Source: Limonium bicolor
Taxonomy: Eukaryota; Streptophyta; Magnoliopsida; Caryophyllales; Plumbaginaceae
Direction: 5' to 3'
Assembly (NCBI GenBank): GCA_023374045.1
Contig: CM041777.1
Span: forward strand, 84,996,300-85,060,299
Length of the DNA stretch: 64,000 bases
Shown here one piece after another: positions 34,938 through 46,819 of the stretch. The notes under the pieces were generated by a model, which was given only the letters and a program-made list of their open reading frames with translations, had not been told where the DNA came from and ran no database searches. Every line of letters begins with the position of its first letter. The stretch's first letter is position 1. Both the position numbers and the translations under genes were made by a program.

Positions 34938-36988
34938 TGTTAGATTTTTGCTTACTTTGTTAGACATATACTTAAGCTTCTTCTCCTTCATTTTGTGCAG
35001 GTTTTTCCCCCATGATACAACACTCATTCGGCACCAGTTTTGCAAGGAAGGCTCATAATACCATGGTTTTATACCTTGATATTGTTGGCTCGTGCTGGGG
35101 GGTTTACGCCTGAATTTTTAAAGGGAAAACCAAGACATTTTCTCCAGCAGTTCATGCATGGCAAGATGGACGTATATCAGCCATATATATAAGAGTCATT
35201 AGGTTAGTTTAACCTTAATAATGACATGGTATTTACCTTGCCTTCTTAGGGTTGGCAAGGGCTATTGCCGCCTGATTTTAAGAGACCGAAACAAGGTGTT
35301 AAAACACCATTATAAGTAAGGGAATAAACCGGTGGGAGCAAGGATAAAAACAAGCTGGATTTCACTTACCGAAACTAGTCAAAGTAATGTTCCTTGGCTT
35401 GGATCTGTTTACCCCTTCCAGCTGTGTGTGTTTCAGCTAATTTTACGTGACAAGAGCAAAAGAAAAGAGCTAAGGAAGACAAGGTATAGAACCGGAAATG
35501 GAAAGGAGAAAGATGAGCTAGTTAAGACAAGGTTTTACCTTAGAAAATAACATAAACTTGCTTTCTTCCTCCTCTTGGTTTTCCCAGCCGAGAAGTTGTA
35601 CTACTTCCAGCTTCAGTTCACATCAAATAGCTAGATCAGTGGAGTTCACCAATGGAGATAGTTGCTGCTCACGGTAGGGAAAGGAAGAAAAGAGAGGATG
35701 AGGGTGACTATTCTCGGCTGAGAAGGGGTTAAAAGAAGCAACGAGGAAAATTTTGACTTATAAAGGACAAGTGTCATAAACTAGTGAATGGGTTGGATGG
35801 CTCTCGTACATATTTTTTTGAGGTTGTTTCAGGTGGAGGAAAGGTCCATGAACGGACAGCAGATGCATAATTACCGTGGAAAAGTAGATTTGGTTGTAAC
35901 ATATGTCAAGTGTAGACATATTATAAAATCCCATGTTTTATGTGCAGTATCGGTGACTCTTGGCAAGTATTGTGGGGCTGCTAATGGATAAGAATGATTC
36001 AATAGACAGGCGGAAGTAAGTAGGATGGGTGGGAAAACTGTTCAATTGCTATAGTGTATGCCAAGGGTGAACATGTCCTAAAAGTTCATATTTTATGTGA
36101 GGTGAACGGTGGCTCTTTTAGCAGGAGGTTTGAGACTACAAATAGATAAGATTGGCAAACTAAAGCAGGCGGTGGAATGAGGTAAGTGAAAAGGATGACT
36201 TATTTAATTAATGTCATAAAAAGGTAGTAATGAACTTTGCTTTAATAAAGTGGATTTGGTGAGTCACCTATCTTTGTTTGGAGCCAGTCGTATGCTAATG
36301 GAGTAGCCCTTAATAAACGGCAATAGGTGGTCAAGGTTAAAGGAGAAGGATTGACCATTGACTAGATTAAGAAAAATAAGTGCTATTTTGGGTACTATTC
36401 ACAATCAAGGCACATATTTTTGATTTTTTGAAAAAATTTGAATTATACATTCTAAGGTGATACATTATGTCACATTAGTATATTTAAGGGTATTCAAGAC
36501 CCTAAAACCAAACAAAACTCACTTTGGAGACAATCTCACAAAAATGTGCTTTAAGGAAGCTTAGTGCACATTTTGTGTTAAAACTTATTTTAGAGCTTGG
36601 TTTCCTTTGGTAATTGATTAACTACATCCATTACGTGATTAATGAACTCATGAGTTTGATTTGGAATCAAACGGAGGTCATATGACCTTTAAAACTTGTT
36701 TAGAGCACATTTTGCTCTAAGTGTCTTTTGAGCATGTTAATGCTTGTTATTGATGTTTGAGTGTTGTCCAACAGCTTCATTACATTCATTAATGTGTTAG
36801 TATGCTTAGGACAAAATTTTAGGTCCTAAGGAGTTCATTTGGGTATAGTTTTACCCTAAATGGTCAAAGGGTGCAATAATAGCTTTATGTTGACCGTTGT
36901 TGTTTATAAATTGATTTTAAGGCATGTTTAGGCCTTAATTTAATTGATTAAATGTTTAATCAATGTTTAATTAATTAGGGGTATTTCA
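34938..36988 (-). repeat. Diverged LTR of the same lineage, reverse orientation (partial)
   Basis: On the minus strand the segment ending at 36988 starts TGAAATACCCCTAATTAAT, like the outer LTR start, and continues with AAGGCC/TTAAA motifs. Near 36390 (minus) it reads GTGAATAGTACCCAAAATA, matching GTGAATAGTACCGAAACC in the outer LTR. A CT-rich leader-like stretch follows at 35540-35780 (minus). The far end is not identifiable and may be cut by the outer element. No gene was seen in these 2 kb. Confidence 0.5.
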
Positions 36989-37060
36989 CCTACCTTCTTC
37001 TACATACATCCAAAAAGCAAGAAACACATCGAAATCTGCAATGACATAACTCTAGTTAAT

Positions 37061-38233
37061 ATGTTCAAGGCCTGTTCCTCCACAAAAATTATAACCGTGT
37101 TTGTCAGAGAAGCTGTGAACTCTTGTCTGATGGATATGTGGCGGAATTATGAGAGATATCCGAGCATGAGGGGTGTGCTAACCGAGAACAAAGTTGAAAT
37201 CCTTGAGTTGTCCCCTCCTCCGGCTACACAACCTACACAACCAATACAAGCTTGTACACAACCTTCTACACAACCTTCTACTCAACCTTCTACTCAACCA
37301 CCTCCGTTTCCTAAACAATCCCAATTACCAACCCCCATAGTACCCAAAAGAAAGCACAAGAAAAAAGTTGTCAGGGGTCTTGGCCAGTCATACCAATTGG
37401 CAGTTCAGCCAATAGAAACATCTTCTGCTGTGGCAATACACCAATCAGTTCAGACCAGCAATACCACTCCGCGGAGCCTTGATGTTCACACATCGTCAAT
37501 TGTACCATCTCCACGGATGGAGATCATCAGTGGAAATAATCCTCCTCCATCATCTGGGCATAGTCTTGAGCAAGGAGATGGATCTGCTGTCGGTGCAGGA
37601 CAGGATAATGAAGCTCCTGTAGATGATAACGAACCCACATACTCTGACGACTCTTGGTGCCATCAGGATGTTGATGATGATAACGATTTTGAAACTGAGT
37701 CTAGCAATTCAGAAGATAACGATATAGATGATGATGACAGATTGGAGGAACTCGAGAGAATCACTGAGTGTGGGTACTTTTCTGCTGATGAAGAAGATTG
37801 TGCGGTAAAAGAGCCACCGTATTTGATGAATGTGACTCATTTTGAGTATCAAGCTGATGGGAAGGTTGTCTTGCAGTCTCATCAAATGTTTGAAAACAAA
37901 AAGACTTTATTGGAGGTGATGAAGGACTACGCATGTCAAGAAGGTATTGATTTGCACAGGACAAGTAATGACCCTTTCAAGTACACAGTTAAGTGTAACA
38001 ACAACAACACTTGCCCTTGGAGACTTCATGCTTCGCTACTTCCTGACAAGACTACATTTATGATAAAGACGCTGACAGGGGAGCATGATTGTATGAGGAT
38101 TGCTAATAATCCAAACGCCACAGTGCCATGGGTCACAAAGAAGATTTTGCCTGATATTAGGGCAAACAAAAAAATGGCGCTGAAGGACATTATGGTATTG
38201 ATGAGGCAGAAGTTCAGCCTTGACTTGAGGTAG
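37061..38233 (+). pseudogene. MuDR-type transposase, N-terminal fragment
   Basis: A 390-codon frame. After about 60 residues comes a TQPSTQP-type repeat (about 65-90), then a long acidic stretch rich in D and E (about 185-240). The plant MULE DNA-binding domain follows: FENKKTLLEVMKDYA (about 276), KCNNNNTCPWRLHAS (about 309) and GEHDC (about 340). The frame stops just after this domain (FSLDLR, then TAG). The DDE catalytic core and SWIM finger that normally follow are absent; a typical MudrA-like protein has 600-900 residues. The first ATG is only the first in frame; the true N-terminus is probably lost. The right part overlaps the antisense ORF at 38036-38407, suggesting an internal deletion junction near 38233. 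Confidence 0.8.
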
Positions 38234-38407
38234 GTACACGTCTCTCCACCATGTGAAAAATTTGCACTTGTTGATGGCACAATTGAAGTACGGCTTCTCG
38301 TAGTTTCTCACATTACAGGTAACATGCAACTGTGCACTCAAATTGCAGTGGAATTTCACATCCCTCGTAGGGGTTGAGTTGAAATTGTGCCCACTAGAGG
38401 ATGACAT
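38036..38407 (-). pseudogene. GRF-type zinc-finger-like ORF, antisense in MULE
   Basis: The minus-strand ORF of 123 codons starts MSSSSGHNFNSTPTRD, then FHCNLSAQLHV, NYEKPYFNC and KCKFFTWWRD. This follows the plant GRF finger pattern (CxCG, then NPGRRFYGC, then CxFFxW). The first cysteine appears replaced by F and the glycine by N, so the finger is degenerate. The real product probably ends near WWRD; the rest is the antisense of the transposase fragment. GRF-finger proteins encoded antisense inside plant transposons are common and mostly uncharacterised. Confidence 0.5.
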
Positions 38408-39691
38408 TCTGCATCAAAAATCAAACAGAAACACAAACTCAAGTGTATCGTAACAAGTGAGCTCAGATTGGTCCTTATGGCCATCATCACTACTTCTTAA
38501 GTGGGCTATGATTCTTTACATGTCGTATCTATGGAGCAACCCTCATAAACCGCTTCAATGCATTCAAGCAGAGCAATTAAATGAAGGGCCACTTCTACAT
38601 AGATAAATACATACAAAGGCATAACCACACATAACAGGCCATTCAGCAAAAGAACATCATTGATAAGCATATTCAGAACTTGCAGACAGAACCATGACAA
38701 AACGCATATAACAGAGTTGTTCCTGAAAACAGAAACATATAACAGAGCCACATTTCAATCTATTCCAGCCACACAAATCACATAGAACAACAAATGTTCC
38801 AGACAACAACTGGTGTTCCAGAGAACAACAAATGTTCCACCAGCAACAACAGAAAACCAGAGAACGACAGTTGATACAACAGGTTTTGGCAAGGTTGCAA
38901 AATTCTAGAATCGCGAGGGTAATTTACCCAAATTCCAGAACCATATTCAAGACATGGATAAACAAGGTTAAGTGGGACGAAAACTAAAGCCAACAATTCG
39001 GTCGATCAACAGGACAGAAGTTCCCCAAATTGGAGAACCCTAATTCCAGAATCGCAGACGCAAGAGAAATTTCCCCAAATTTGAGAACCTAATTCCAGAA
39101 GCATGTTCAAGACGTGAACAAACAAGGTGAAGTGGGGCGGAAACTAACGCCAATGAAATAACCAACATATATCAAGACGCGGGACAGCGTCGAGGGAAAT
39201 CTCCCAAATTCAAGAACCCTAAATTGAGGAAAGAGTAGAGCAGTCATACCGGGGATTGAAATTACAGACAACCCAGTCTTAGCAGACCGTGAAAATCGAT
39301 TGGTGACTCAAACCAACAAAAACAACAATGTCGACAGGAAGAGTGTCGAAGAACCCTAGATCGACGAAATAGTAGAGTAGTGATACCTGGGAAGAGTATC
39401 GAAGCTGTCGACTGAAATCAAGTTATTCATCCCTTACCTTAACAAAATAGGCGCAATCGATTAGGGATTCAACCCAGCATACACCTTGATTTCGAGAGTG
39501 AGGATTGGGAAGAGAGTCGAAATAGGCGCAATCGATTAGAGAATCGAAATAGGCGCAATCGATTAGTGGAGTCAACAAGGTGGGAATGGTAAAAATCGTG
39601 TCTGTTTGGTAAGGAGTGGTCAAAGGGTCAACCACCGTTAGTAATAGACAGAATTAGAGAAAGAGTGAAACGGAAGATATAATGTGTATAC
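38408..39691. repeat. MULE subterminal repeats
   Basis: Two diverged units of about 160 bp (near 38910-38995 and 39049-39155) share attccagaa, ttcaagac and aacaaggt. Further right, aaataggcgcaatcgattag occurs three times (39445, 39520, 39547). Otherwise no gene is seen in these 1.3 kb. Confidence 0.6.
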
Positions 39692-39850
39692 TTGATGGGT
39701 GGGCAGTGTAAATTATCAAAGTTCGTGGGTGGGCAATGTTAAACCCCAAAATCTCGTGGGTGGACACTGTAATTTTTCCAATTTTTAAAACATCGTGGGT
39801 GAAGTGTGTAACTTTACCAAACTTCATGGATGGAACATGTAATTTTCCCT
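39692..39850. repeat. MULE right terminus with ~32-bp repeats
   Basis: Five imperfect units share 'cgtgggtgg' plus 'tgtaa' at 30-40-bp spacing. The outermost unit ends acatgtaattttccc at 39850. Such arrays are typical of plant MULE ends. No matching left terminus was found between 34938 and 37060. Confidence 0.7.
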
Positions 39851-40047
39851 AATTTTTGTCTTCTTTTACAAAAAAACTCCATGTAAAACCCACCACCGGT
39901 TGTCCACATCGAGAGAAAATTGATGTTTGCACGTTGCACCTCATTCTCGCTGGCCATTTACATTCTCTGAAGTGTTAGGGCAAGATTCTCTTCTTTCAGA
40001 TCCGCGGACCCCTCTCTGGTTAATTCCCTGCGTTCAGGATGAGCATA
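39851..40047 (+). promoter_or_regulatory. Proximal upstream region/5' UTR of VAP27-like gene
   Basis: The 197 bp between the MULE terminus and the start codon. It contains a CT-rich stretch (ttctcttctttcagatcc) typical of plant leaders. No clear TATA box was identified. The short distance means part of the promoter probably lies in MULE DNA. Confidence 0.45.
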
Positions 40048-42167
40048 ATGAGCACCGGAGAACTCCTCAATATCGAGCCTCAAGAGCTCGAATTTACCTG
40101 TAAGGATCTATAATTCCCCGAAATTCCCTCCCCTCCACCTCTCAAAATCCGAATCTGTTTCCAGTTGTTTTGTTATAGGTTTTCATCTGGTCATGATCTC
40201 TAATTGAAGTGTTCTGCTTCTTTGTACTAATTTTCCCTTGATCTCTTAGTCGAGCTGAAGAAGCAGATCTGCTCTACTCTCCAACTGTCGAACAAGACTA
40301 ACAGCTATGTCGCTTTCAAGGTGATCAATTTTCTTTTATATACTCATGTTTTTCCCTATTGTCTACACCAAAACGAGCTCCCAGTTTGTCTTCTTGTCCT
40401 TGTCGTTTGAATTTTTCGCTGCGCGAAGAGTTTTACACGATTTCAGAAGTTTTATTTCCATTTTTCTTTGATTTGATTTGTGGAGTTGTAAAACGTTTCG
40501 TAATTGTATCTAGGTCAAAACGACGAATCCAAAGAAATACTGTGTTCGGCCGAATACGGGTGTGGTTATGCCGAGATCAACATGCGATATAGTAGGTGCT
40601 CAAATCGATTTGACCGACTTCTCAAGTGCTCAAGTTAATCAGGGGAAATAAAAAGTAATCGTGAGTTTTTCTTTCCTTCTTTTTGAGGCGGACCGTTAAT
40701 GTATGTCTGCTTTTGGCTACACAGTCACTATGCAGGCTCAGAAGGAGTACCCGCCTGATCTGCAGTGCAAGGATAAGTTCCTGCTTCAGAGTGTGTTAGC
40801 GAGTCCAGGGGCCACAGCGAAAGATATCACTTCTGAAATGGTCAGGATACATAAGTAGTAGTCTGTCACGTTGATTTAGTTGAGAACAGCATGAATTCTA
40901 GCGATGTTGAGTTGAGGTCCATGATTGATTTGAGGTGTTTTTTATCATTATATAGTTTAGCAAGGAATCTGGGAATGTGGTTGAAGAGTGTAAACTGAAA
41001 GTAGTCTATGTTGCTCCGTCTCAACCACCAGCCTCCATCCCAGAAGGTTCAGAAGAAGGCAGCTCTCCTAGAGTTTCAGTTTCTGAAAATGGTCATCTGG
41101 GTGGCTCTGAATCCATCACTGTGAGTATCTGGATATATCTATGCTCCATATCTGTTCTGTTTATCGTTCCATTTATTTTTTGTGGGTTCTGCTCATTTAT
41201 GGTTTTCTTTATTCTGTTCAGGCTTCTAGAGTGTCCAGTGATACCCCAGATAGATCTGTAGAGGTAATGCTTCATCTACATGGGCTATTCAAATGCTGGT
41301 ATATTTCAAATGTTAACGTTTGCAATATCATGATGTACTAAAGAATTGTAATTTTGGGTAATATTAGAGAACTCTGGATTTGGACGCCGCTGTGTTGTTC
41401 TTGTTTTCCTGCCTGATTTCGAATTAAGGTGTACTAGTTCTGATCTTCATAGATAAAGATAGTTCAAAAGACTGAAGTGTCCTGCTGCGTAGTGTGGCAA
41501 TGACCAAAATTCTTGTTAGAGGATACAGCAAGCATACCAGTTAGCAAACTTTGTAAACTGCCAAAGGATGGCATTCTATTTGAGTATCTGAATGTTCTTT
41601 TTACATTAGAATCCATGATCCTTCCTGGCTGGTGGTTAATGCGTGCGAAGTATCTGAGTGTTCTGTATTTCTGAGTTTCTGTTATTTATGGATGAATTTT
41701 CAGGCCAGAGCTCTCATTGCCAAGTTGACAGATGAAAAGAATTCTGCAGTGGAACAGGGCGACAGACTGCGCCAGGAGCTGGTATGGATTAAGTTTGATT
41801 TTAGCTGCTTTTCGGTTCTTTTAGGATATTTTTCTTGTGAAGAGATAAGTATAATTTCTGAAATGCACCGGCATGTAGTTCTCAGTCGAAGAATATCATG
41901 CTATCACACATGTGAAATAAGAGATGTATTATTTTGAATTTTGCTAAGTGAATCTTTGATTTCTTTTTTCCATTGTGGTTCACAAAATGCCATACTGTTT
42001 TTTTATTTTACCAGTGAATTATGATTAAGAATTTCGCATTAATTACCCTTTGCCAGGAAATTCTGAGGCGTGAAGCGAATAAAGGCCAAGGTGGAATCTC
42101 ATTCATTCTTGTTATATTAGTTGGCTTGATTGGCCTCATTATGGGATACATCATGAAGAAGGTGTAG
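40048..42167 (+). CDS. VAP27-like vesicle-associated membrane protein-associated protein (8 exons)
   Basis: Exons: 40048-40099, 40250-40320, 40514-40595, 40725-40840, 40956-41120, 41222-41263, 41704-41781, 42057-42167. All junctions are GT/AG and phases agree, giving 238 aa. The start MSTGELLNIEPQELEF is the plant VAP27 N-terminus; an in-frame ATG 9 bp upstream would add three residues. The MSP domain (about 5-125) includes KTTNPKKYCVRPNTG, the loop that binds FFAT motifs in this family. A serine/glycine-rich linker, a coiled coil (about 177-207, KLTDEKNSAVEQGDRL) and one C-terminal membrane anchor (about 216-235) with a KKV tail follow. VAP27 proteins are ER-anchored receptors at ER-plasma membrane and other contact sites, binding cytoskeletal and lipid-transfer partners. 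Length matches the family (about 240 aa). Everything needed appears intact. Assigning it to a specific paralogue is not possible here. Confidence 0.95.
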
Positions 42168-45100
42168 TCCACACTGTTTGGTATTCCCATCTTTCCCATA
42201 TATTTTTTTACTTTTTAGTCCACAATATTTGGTTTGTCTTCTTCATCTATTTGTCTCTCAGACCAAAGATTGATTAGGCAAACTGATGTCTTTTTTTCTA
42301 GTCATATTGCAATTTGATTTTATCTTGCCATCTTTAGAGATGTTGGTTACTTCTAAGAGTCTATCAGTCGGACAGTCAGATTGTGTTGGTCATTTTGATG
42401 TGTTATTGTTCAGCAATTCAAATGAAGTCATTTTCATTACTTATTTCACGTTTTGATTGAGGTATCTTTCACTATGTCGTTAAGATGGTATTATCAAATC
42501 GCTATTTGTGTAGTATCAAATTCTATTCCTAGATCTAGAACACAATCTGATGCTGTTTTCTGGATTGTTTGAATCTGGATAGAAGGAAAGAAAGAGGTTG
42601 GGGAACGATAGAGAAGTTGGTAATTAAATATATTTTTCTTTATTTTGGTGGGGTTAGTACCTTGTAAAACCTGTTGCACTTTCACGCAGAAGTTGCTGAT
42701 GTTAGAATCTAATTAATTCCATTGAGCGGCTATTATGTTGAGCTTGTTGTCATCCTTACCACCTCTGTTTCTGAGATTGCTTCCAATTGCTGTTGGTGGA
42801 AAGCAACCTTAATATGGCATAACTGGTGTTGGGTTAGTATCCCTCACGCTCCATACCCTTCTTTCATGGATCGTTCTTTTTCTTTTGAGAAAAGGGTACC
42901 TATTCAATCCCTTATTAAAACTGAATACGCTCGCAATTACCCCCAGTTCACATCATCTCAACGTGGCAAGTGTTCTTTTGTAACATGTAACAGACTTTAT
43001 GGCTCTAGAGCTCTTTATTATTAGCCCAAGGACCCGCAGTCGTGATTTGGTTTGAACTGAAGTCGTCGAAGAGCTAGAGGTATCACAAACCCACCGCCAA
43101 ATATGTCTGTTTCAGTTGGTAGAAAGCGGGTGCATATTGGCACCTGTAGAATCATTTAACTTCGTTTACATGACGTAATGTCAACAAAACACTACATCCT
43201 AAATTCTGGAGTGAAGATCTTTGGCCATACCAATGCAATCAAACTGTATTTATCCGATGATAAATTTAAAGCAAGAATCCAATTTGCCTATTAAAGTTAT
43301 ATATGCGCAACATGTTTAAATATTTTTGTTGATTTGTTTGACATACTTTACATTGATGAGAAATGGTTTCACATAACAAAACTAAGCAGTAAGACAGTGA
43401 TCTTAAATGAAATTGTCAAAGCATAAGTTTCATTTTGAAGGCCTAGTTTTTTGGGTGTGGTTACTGTTACTCATCCACAAATAACCAGCAAACTATAGCA
43501 GTAGAAGTAGGGCAACCTTAATCTGTGGCACCTATATTAAGTATTCCTTTGTCAATAACTAACCCTATTTTTAAAAAATCTACTATTTTCATAAGGTAAT
43601 AGGCCTGGTTGAAGTCAAATAATGCGCGCTACCCTTCAAATTCTACATAGCTTCATAGAATTCAAATTATTGTCCTTTCTCTAGTCAGTGTGCAGAACAT
43701 GCCAAGAGTGATGTCGACTATAGATAAAGATATAGAATGGACACAATAAAGGACATTAGAATGACATATGCTGATCTACGTTGTCATGGTGATTTGTCCT
43801 AGATAGATTTGATATAATTTAGATCATTGTGTGTTACCTAGTATGAGTAGCAAACCTTACCAAGTTTCATGGTGGCTACAAATAGACTCATAACCTATAC
43901 GATAAAGGACATTAGAACACACATCTATTGATTTATGTTGTTGTGATCTTTCAGTCCCAAAGGTTAAGCCCCATCTGGCTCCGGTAGAGCACTAGATCCA
44001 GAGGCGGAGCCATAAGGATTCATGCGGGGTCTCGGGGTCCACAATTTTGGCAAAACAAATTATACTCTTTTCTTATATTGACTATCCCATTTGTTTTTTT
44101 AACATGTTTTGTCACTTTAATGTTTAACATATACAATAACTTTATCTTAATGATATAAAATGTGCAATATATTAGTTATTTAATAAACAATATATTATAA
44201 AACTTAGATTTATTAAATTATCTATTTTTACGTGTTTAGTTAAAATCAAATGACATATTGGATATAGTAAACAACTAACAGATTTTGGACGGAAGTAGGA
44301 ATATAATTAAAGCCTTGTGAGTTTGAGGGACTAGTTTGTACAATGACTTTTATGGAATAATTTAGATATTGTGGTGACTTTTGAAAAATAATTTTATACC
44401 GACTACTTATACTATATACATTTTTATAAAAAAAGTAACTGTTGCTTCAAAGCTATAACTCCACCTACTCGTGTGCCACCTCTGCCCAAGAACCCCTAAG
44501 ACATTCATAATGAAGAAAATGAATTCCACCCACTAATAAAGATTTTTTTATTGTATCATCTCAATGTCTCACTGTCTCTCCCTTATTTATCTAGGGTCTC
44601 TAAAAAGAGAGATCCTTAAATAAAATCTGTTCTCACATCTTTTGTCCTTCACCTCATCATTTTTATTTCACGAGTGGAATCCACACTAATGTGGATGTCC
44701 TAAGGAGTATAAGATGAACCAAAGCAAGGGTGGATTCCACCCCACTTGTCAGCAAGAAACTTAAATAACGTCTATAATAGAGTGGAATCTTTGTTTTTTC
44801 TCTTTCATAAGCTCTTAGTTAAGAGTTGTATTGTACTGGAATACAATTGGGTATTGGGCTAACATCTTCTATCATCTTTACTCAGGTGTGAGTGTGACTT
44901 CTTTTATATCCAAATAGAATGATGCTATTGGTTTTTTGAATAAAGAGAAGATTAAAAAAATTCATTGTTGTGGTAAAATATAATATTTTTGCGATGTGTC
45001 ATCTATAGAAAGAAGTGTAAAGAAACTTATTCGTGTAGATGCTCTAAGCAGTATAGCTGCATCGGGCTAGTTCATTAGATGATGTCAACTAGTCATCAAG

Positions 45101-45875
45101 GCTTTTGGCCTGCTTGAAGACACATTGAATAATCGTGAAGCCTATCTTTTTGGAAGCATGAGACAGGTTGAGATCAAAACTTTCGGGAATGCAAGAGGAC
45201 GAGACGAGTATCGAAGTGACTAGATGGTTAGTGAGCAACAATGTTGACGACGAACTCTAATAAGGAATGAAGATCAAATTTAGGGCTTGTCATGGGTTTT
45301 AAATGATCCGAATGAGACAGTCCCACAAATGATGGAGGAGAATTGTGCTTTGAACGCTACTATCTATTCTTGCATAGAAGCGCCGGCCGCAGGGATGGCT
45401 TATCCTTGTTGAGAAGAACCGACCAGAGAACGATAGCTTTGTCCTATTATTATGTTCATAAAACACAATGGGTATAGCTAGACACCACGACCAATTTAAT
45501 CGACCAGTGACACCAAAGTATCATTAGATTGGAATAGAAATAGTTTGGGAAGAAATAAAGAAAGAAAAATAAAAATGAGAAAGATGTAAGGGGTTAATTG
45601 TTTATTGAAAACAAGTTTTATGATGTTTTAAGCTTTATGTTTGGTCAGATTAGACTCTTAAAAGTTATTAGTCCTTAAGGGTGAGCTTCTCTATGTAGAC
45701 AAGGAAACACGTATGCCCGCACCATTTAGCAGGGAGATAGTAGTGAGATACTTTAAAAGGTATTCATGAAGGCGATTTCCCTCTTACTATACTCCTTGTT
45801 TGCCCTGTTGACATGAAATGAAACCCCTTTTGTCTAGAATTATATAAAAATAATAAAAGGAGGAAATGAGGGATA
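42168..45875. other. Intergenic region downstream of VAP27-like gene
   Basis: About 42168-42500 is presumably the 3' UTR. A 100-codon frame at 42722-43024 has no recognisable domain. 'gaggcggagcca' at about 44016 resembles a transposon-end motif also seen near 49726. 44500-44800 is AT-rich with small dispersed motifs. No RNA gene or further coding exon was recognised. Confidence 0.5.
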
Positions 45876-46445
45876 TGTTGGAGATCAAGTGTGAGTTTCA
45901 CATTGAGAGATTATGTAGCTAGCAAGTAGTTCATATAGTCTAGAGATACTTCATCTAAGGCCCATTGGTTTTAGGATAAAATCTCATGGGTTATTGGGCC
46001 TTGCTAGTCTATATGGGTATTTTATATAATTCCTTCCGTTGGGCCTATTCTTCCCCCACAATATTTCTAATATGGTATCAGAGCGCAGGTTATGCCTTGG
46101 GTAATGTAGTTCTGCCTTGGGTAATGCACCACTGCCTCCAAACAGGGTGTTGTCTTGGGTAATGCACCACTGCCTAATGGATACCCAAGTGGGGTCCAAA
46201 CAGGGTGCAATGTGGGAGACCACGGAGGTAAGAGACTCACACTTGAGGGGGGTCTTGGAGATCAAGTGTGAGTCCCACATTGAGAAATTATGTAGCTAGC
46301 AAGTAGTTCATATAGCCTAGAGCTACTCCACCTAAGACCAATTGGTTTTATGATGAAACCTCATGGGTTATTAGGCCTTGCTAGTCTATATGGGTATTTT
46401 ATATAATTCCCTCCGTTGGGTCTATTCCTCCCCACAATATTTCTA
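45876..46445 (+). mobile_element. TRIM element (miniature LTR retrotransposon)
   Basis: Direct repeats of 194 bp (45876-46069) and 193 bp (46253-46445) flank a 183-bp interior. TGGTATCAGAGC at 46073-46084, just after the first repeat, is a tRNA-iMet primer site. The purine tract acttgaggggggtc (46241-46254) meets the second repeat. The LTRs contain caagtgtgagt and cccacattgag near their starts. The second LTR starts TC instead of TG and both end in 'tttcta' rather than CA; no target duplication is evident, so termini have decayed. It has no coding capacity, as expected for TRIMs. Confidence 0.9.
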
Positions 46446-46604
46446 CGTGAAAATTTTTGGGGTCCAATGAGAACATTGGTGAGGAATAGCTGGAAGTCTA
46501 GCATTGGTTGTAAGTTAGTTATTTTCGTTCTTTCAAGGAAAGGTTGGATTCATCCTAACAAACTTTAGGAGGCTTCATTCTCTCTTGAAGGGTTAAGTTT
46601 CATA

Positions 46605-46800
46605 CTCCCACCGTCTCTAATTGACCTTCTTATTACTATTTGAACATATCATTTGACTTCAATATTTAATGTGTAAGATAACATAATTTTACAAATCTAT
46701 GTTTTGTAATGGAATTTTTATGTGAAAAACTATATATTATAAAATTTGTTTTATAAAATTACTTAATCTTATATATTTAATATTGAAGTAAAAAACGTAT
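46605..46800. mobile_element. Decayed Stowaway-like MITE, one end only
   Basis: After a TA at 46603-46604 the sequence begins ctcccaccgtctctaattgacc. It continues with catttgacttcaatattta and agataacataattttac, matching the intact Stowaway at 62295-62532 read in reverse. The right terminal inverted repeat is not present. Confidence 0.65.
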
Positions 46801-46819
46801 AAAAAAACAAACAGAAAAC

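Larger units (their letters stand above)
36989..39850. mobile_element. Truncated Mutator-like element (MULE)
   Basis: Contains an N-terminal MuDR-type transposase fragment on the plus strand, an antisense GRF-zinc-finger-like ORF and a right terminus built from ~32-bp repeats that ends gggaaaattacatgtt on the minus strand. The left terminus is absent, probably lost where the reversed LTR begins. The catalytic DDE domain is missing, so the element cannot move by itself. Confidence 0.65.

Noticed and set aside
42722..43024. 100-codon ORF downstream of VAP27-like gene
   Set aside because: No domain or splice context; composition like the surrounding non-coding DNA.
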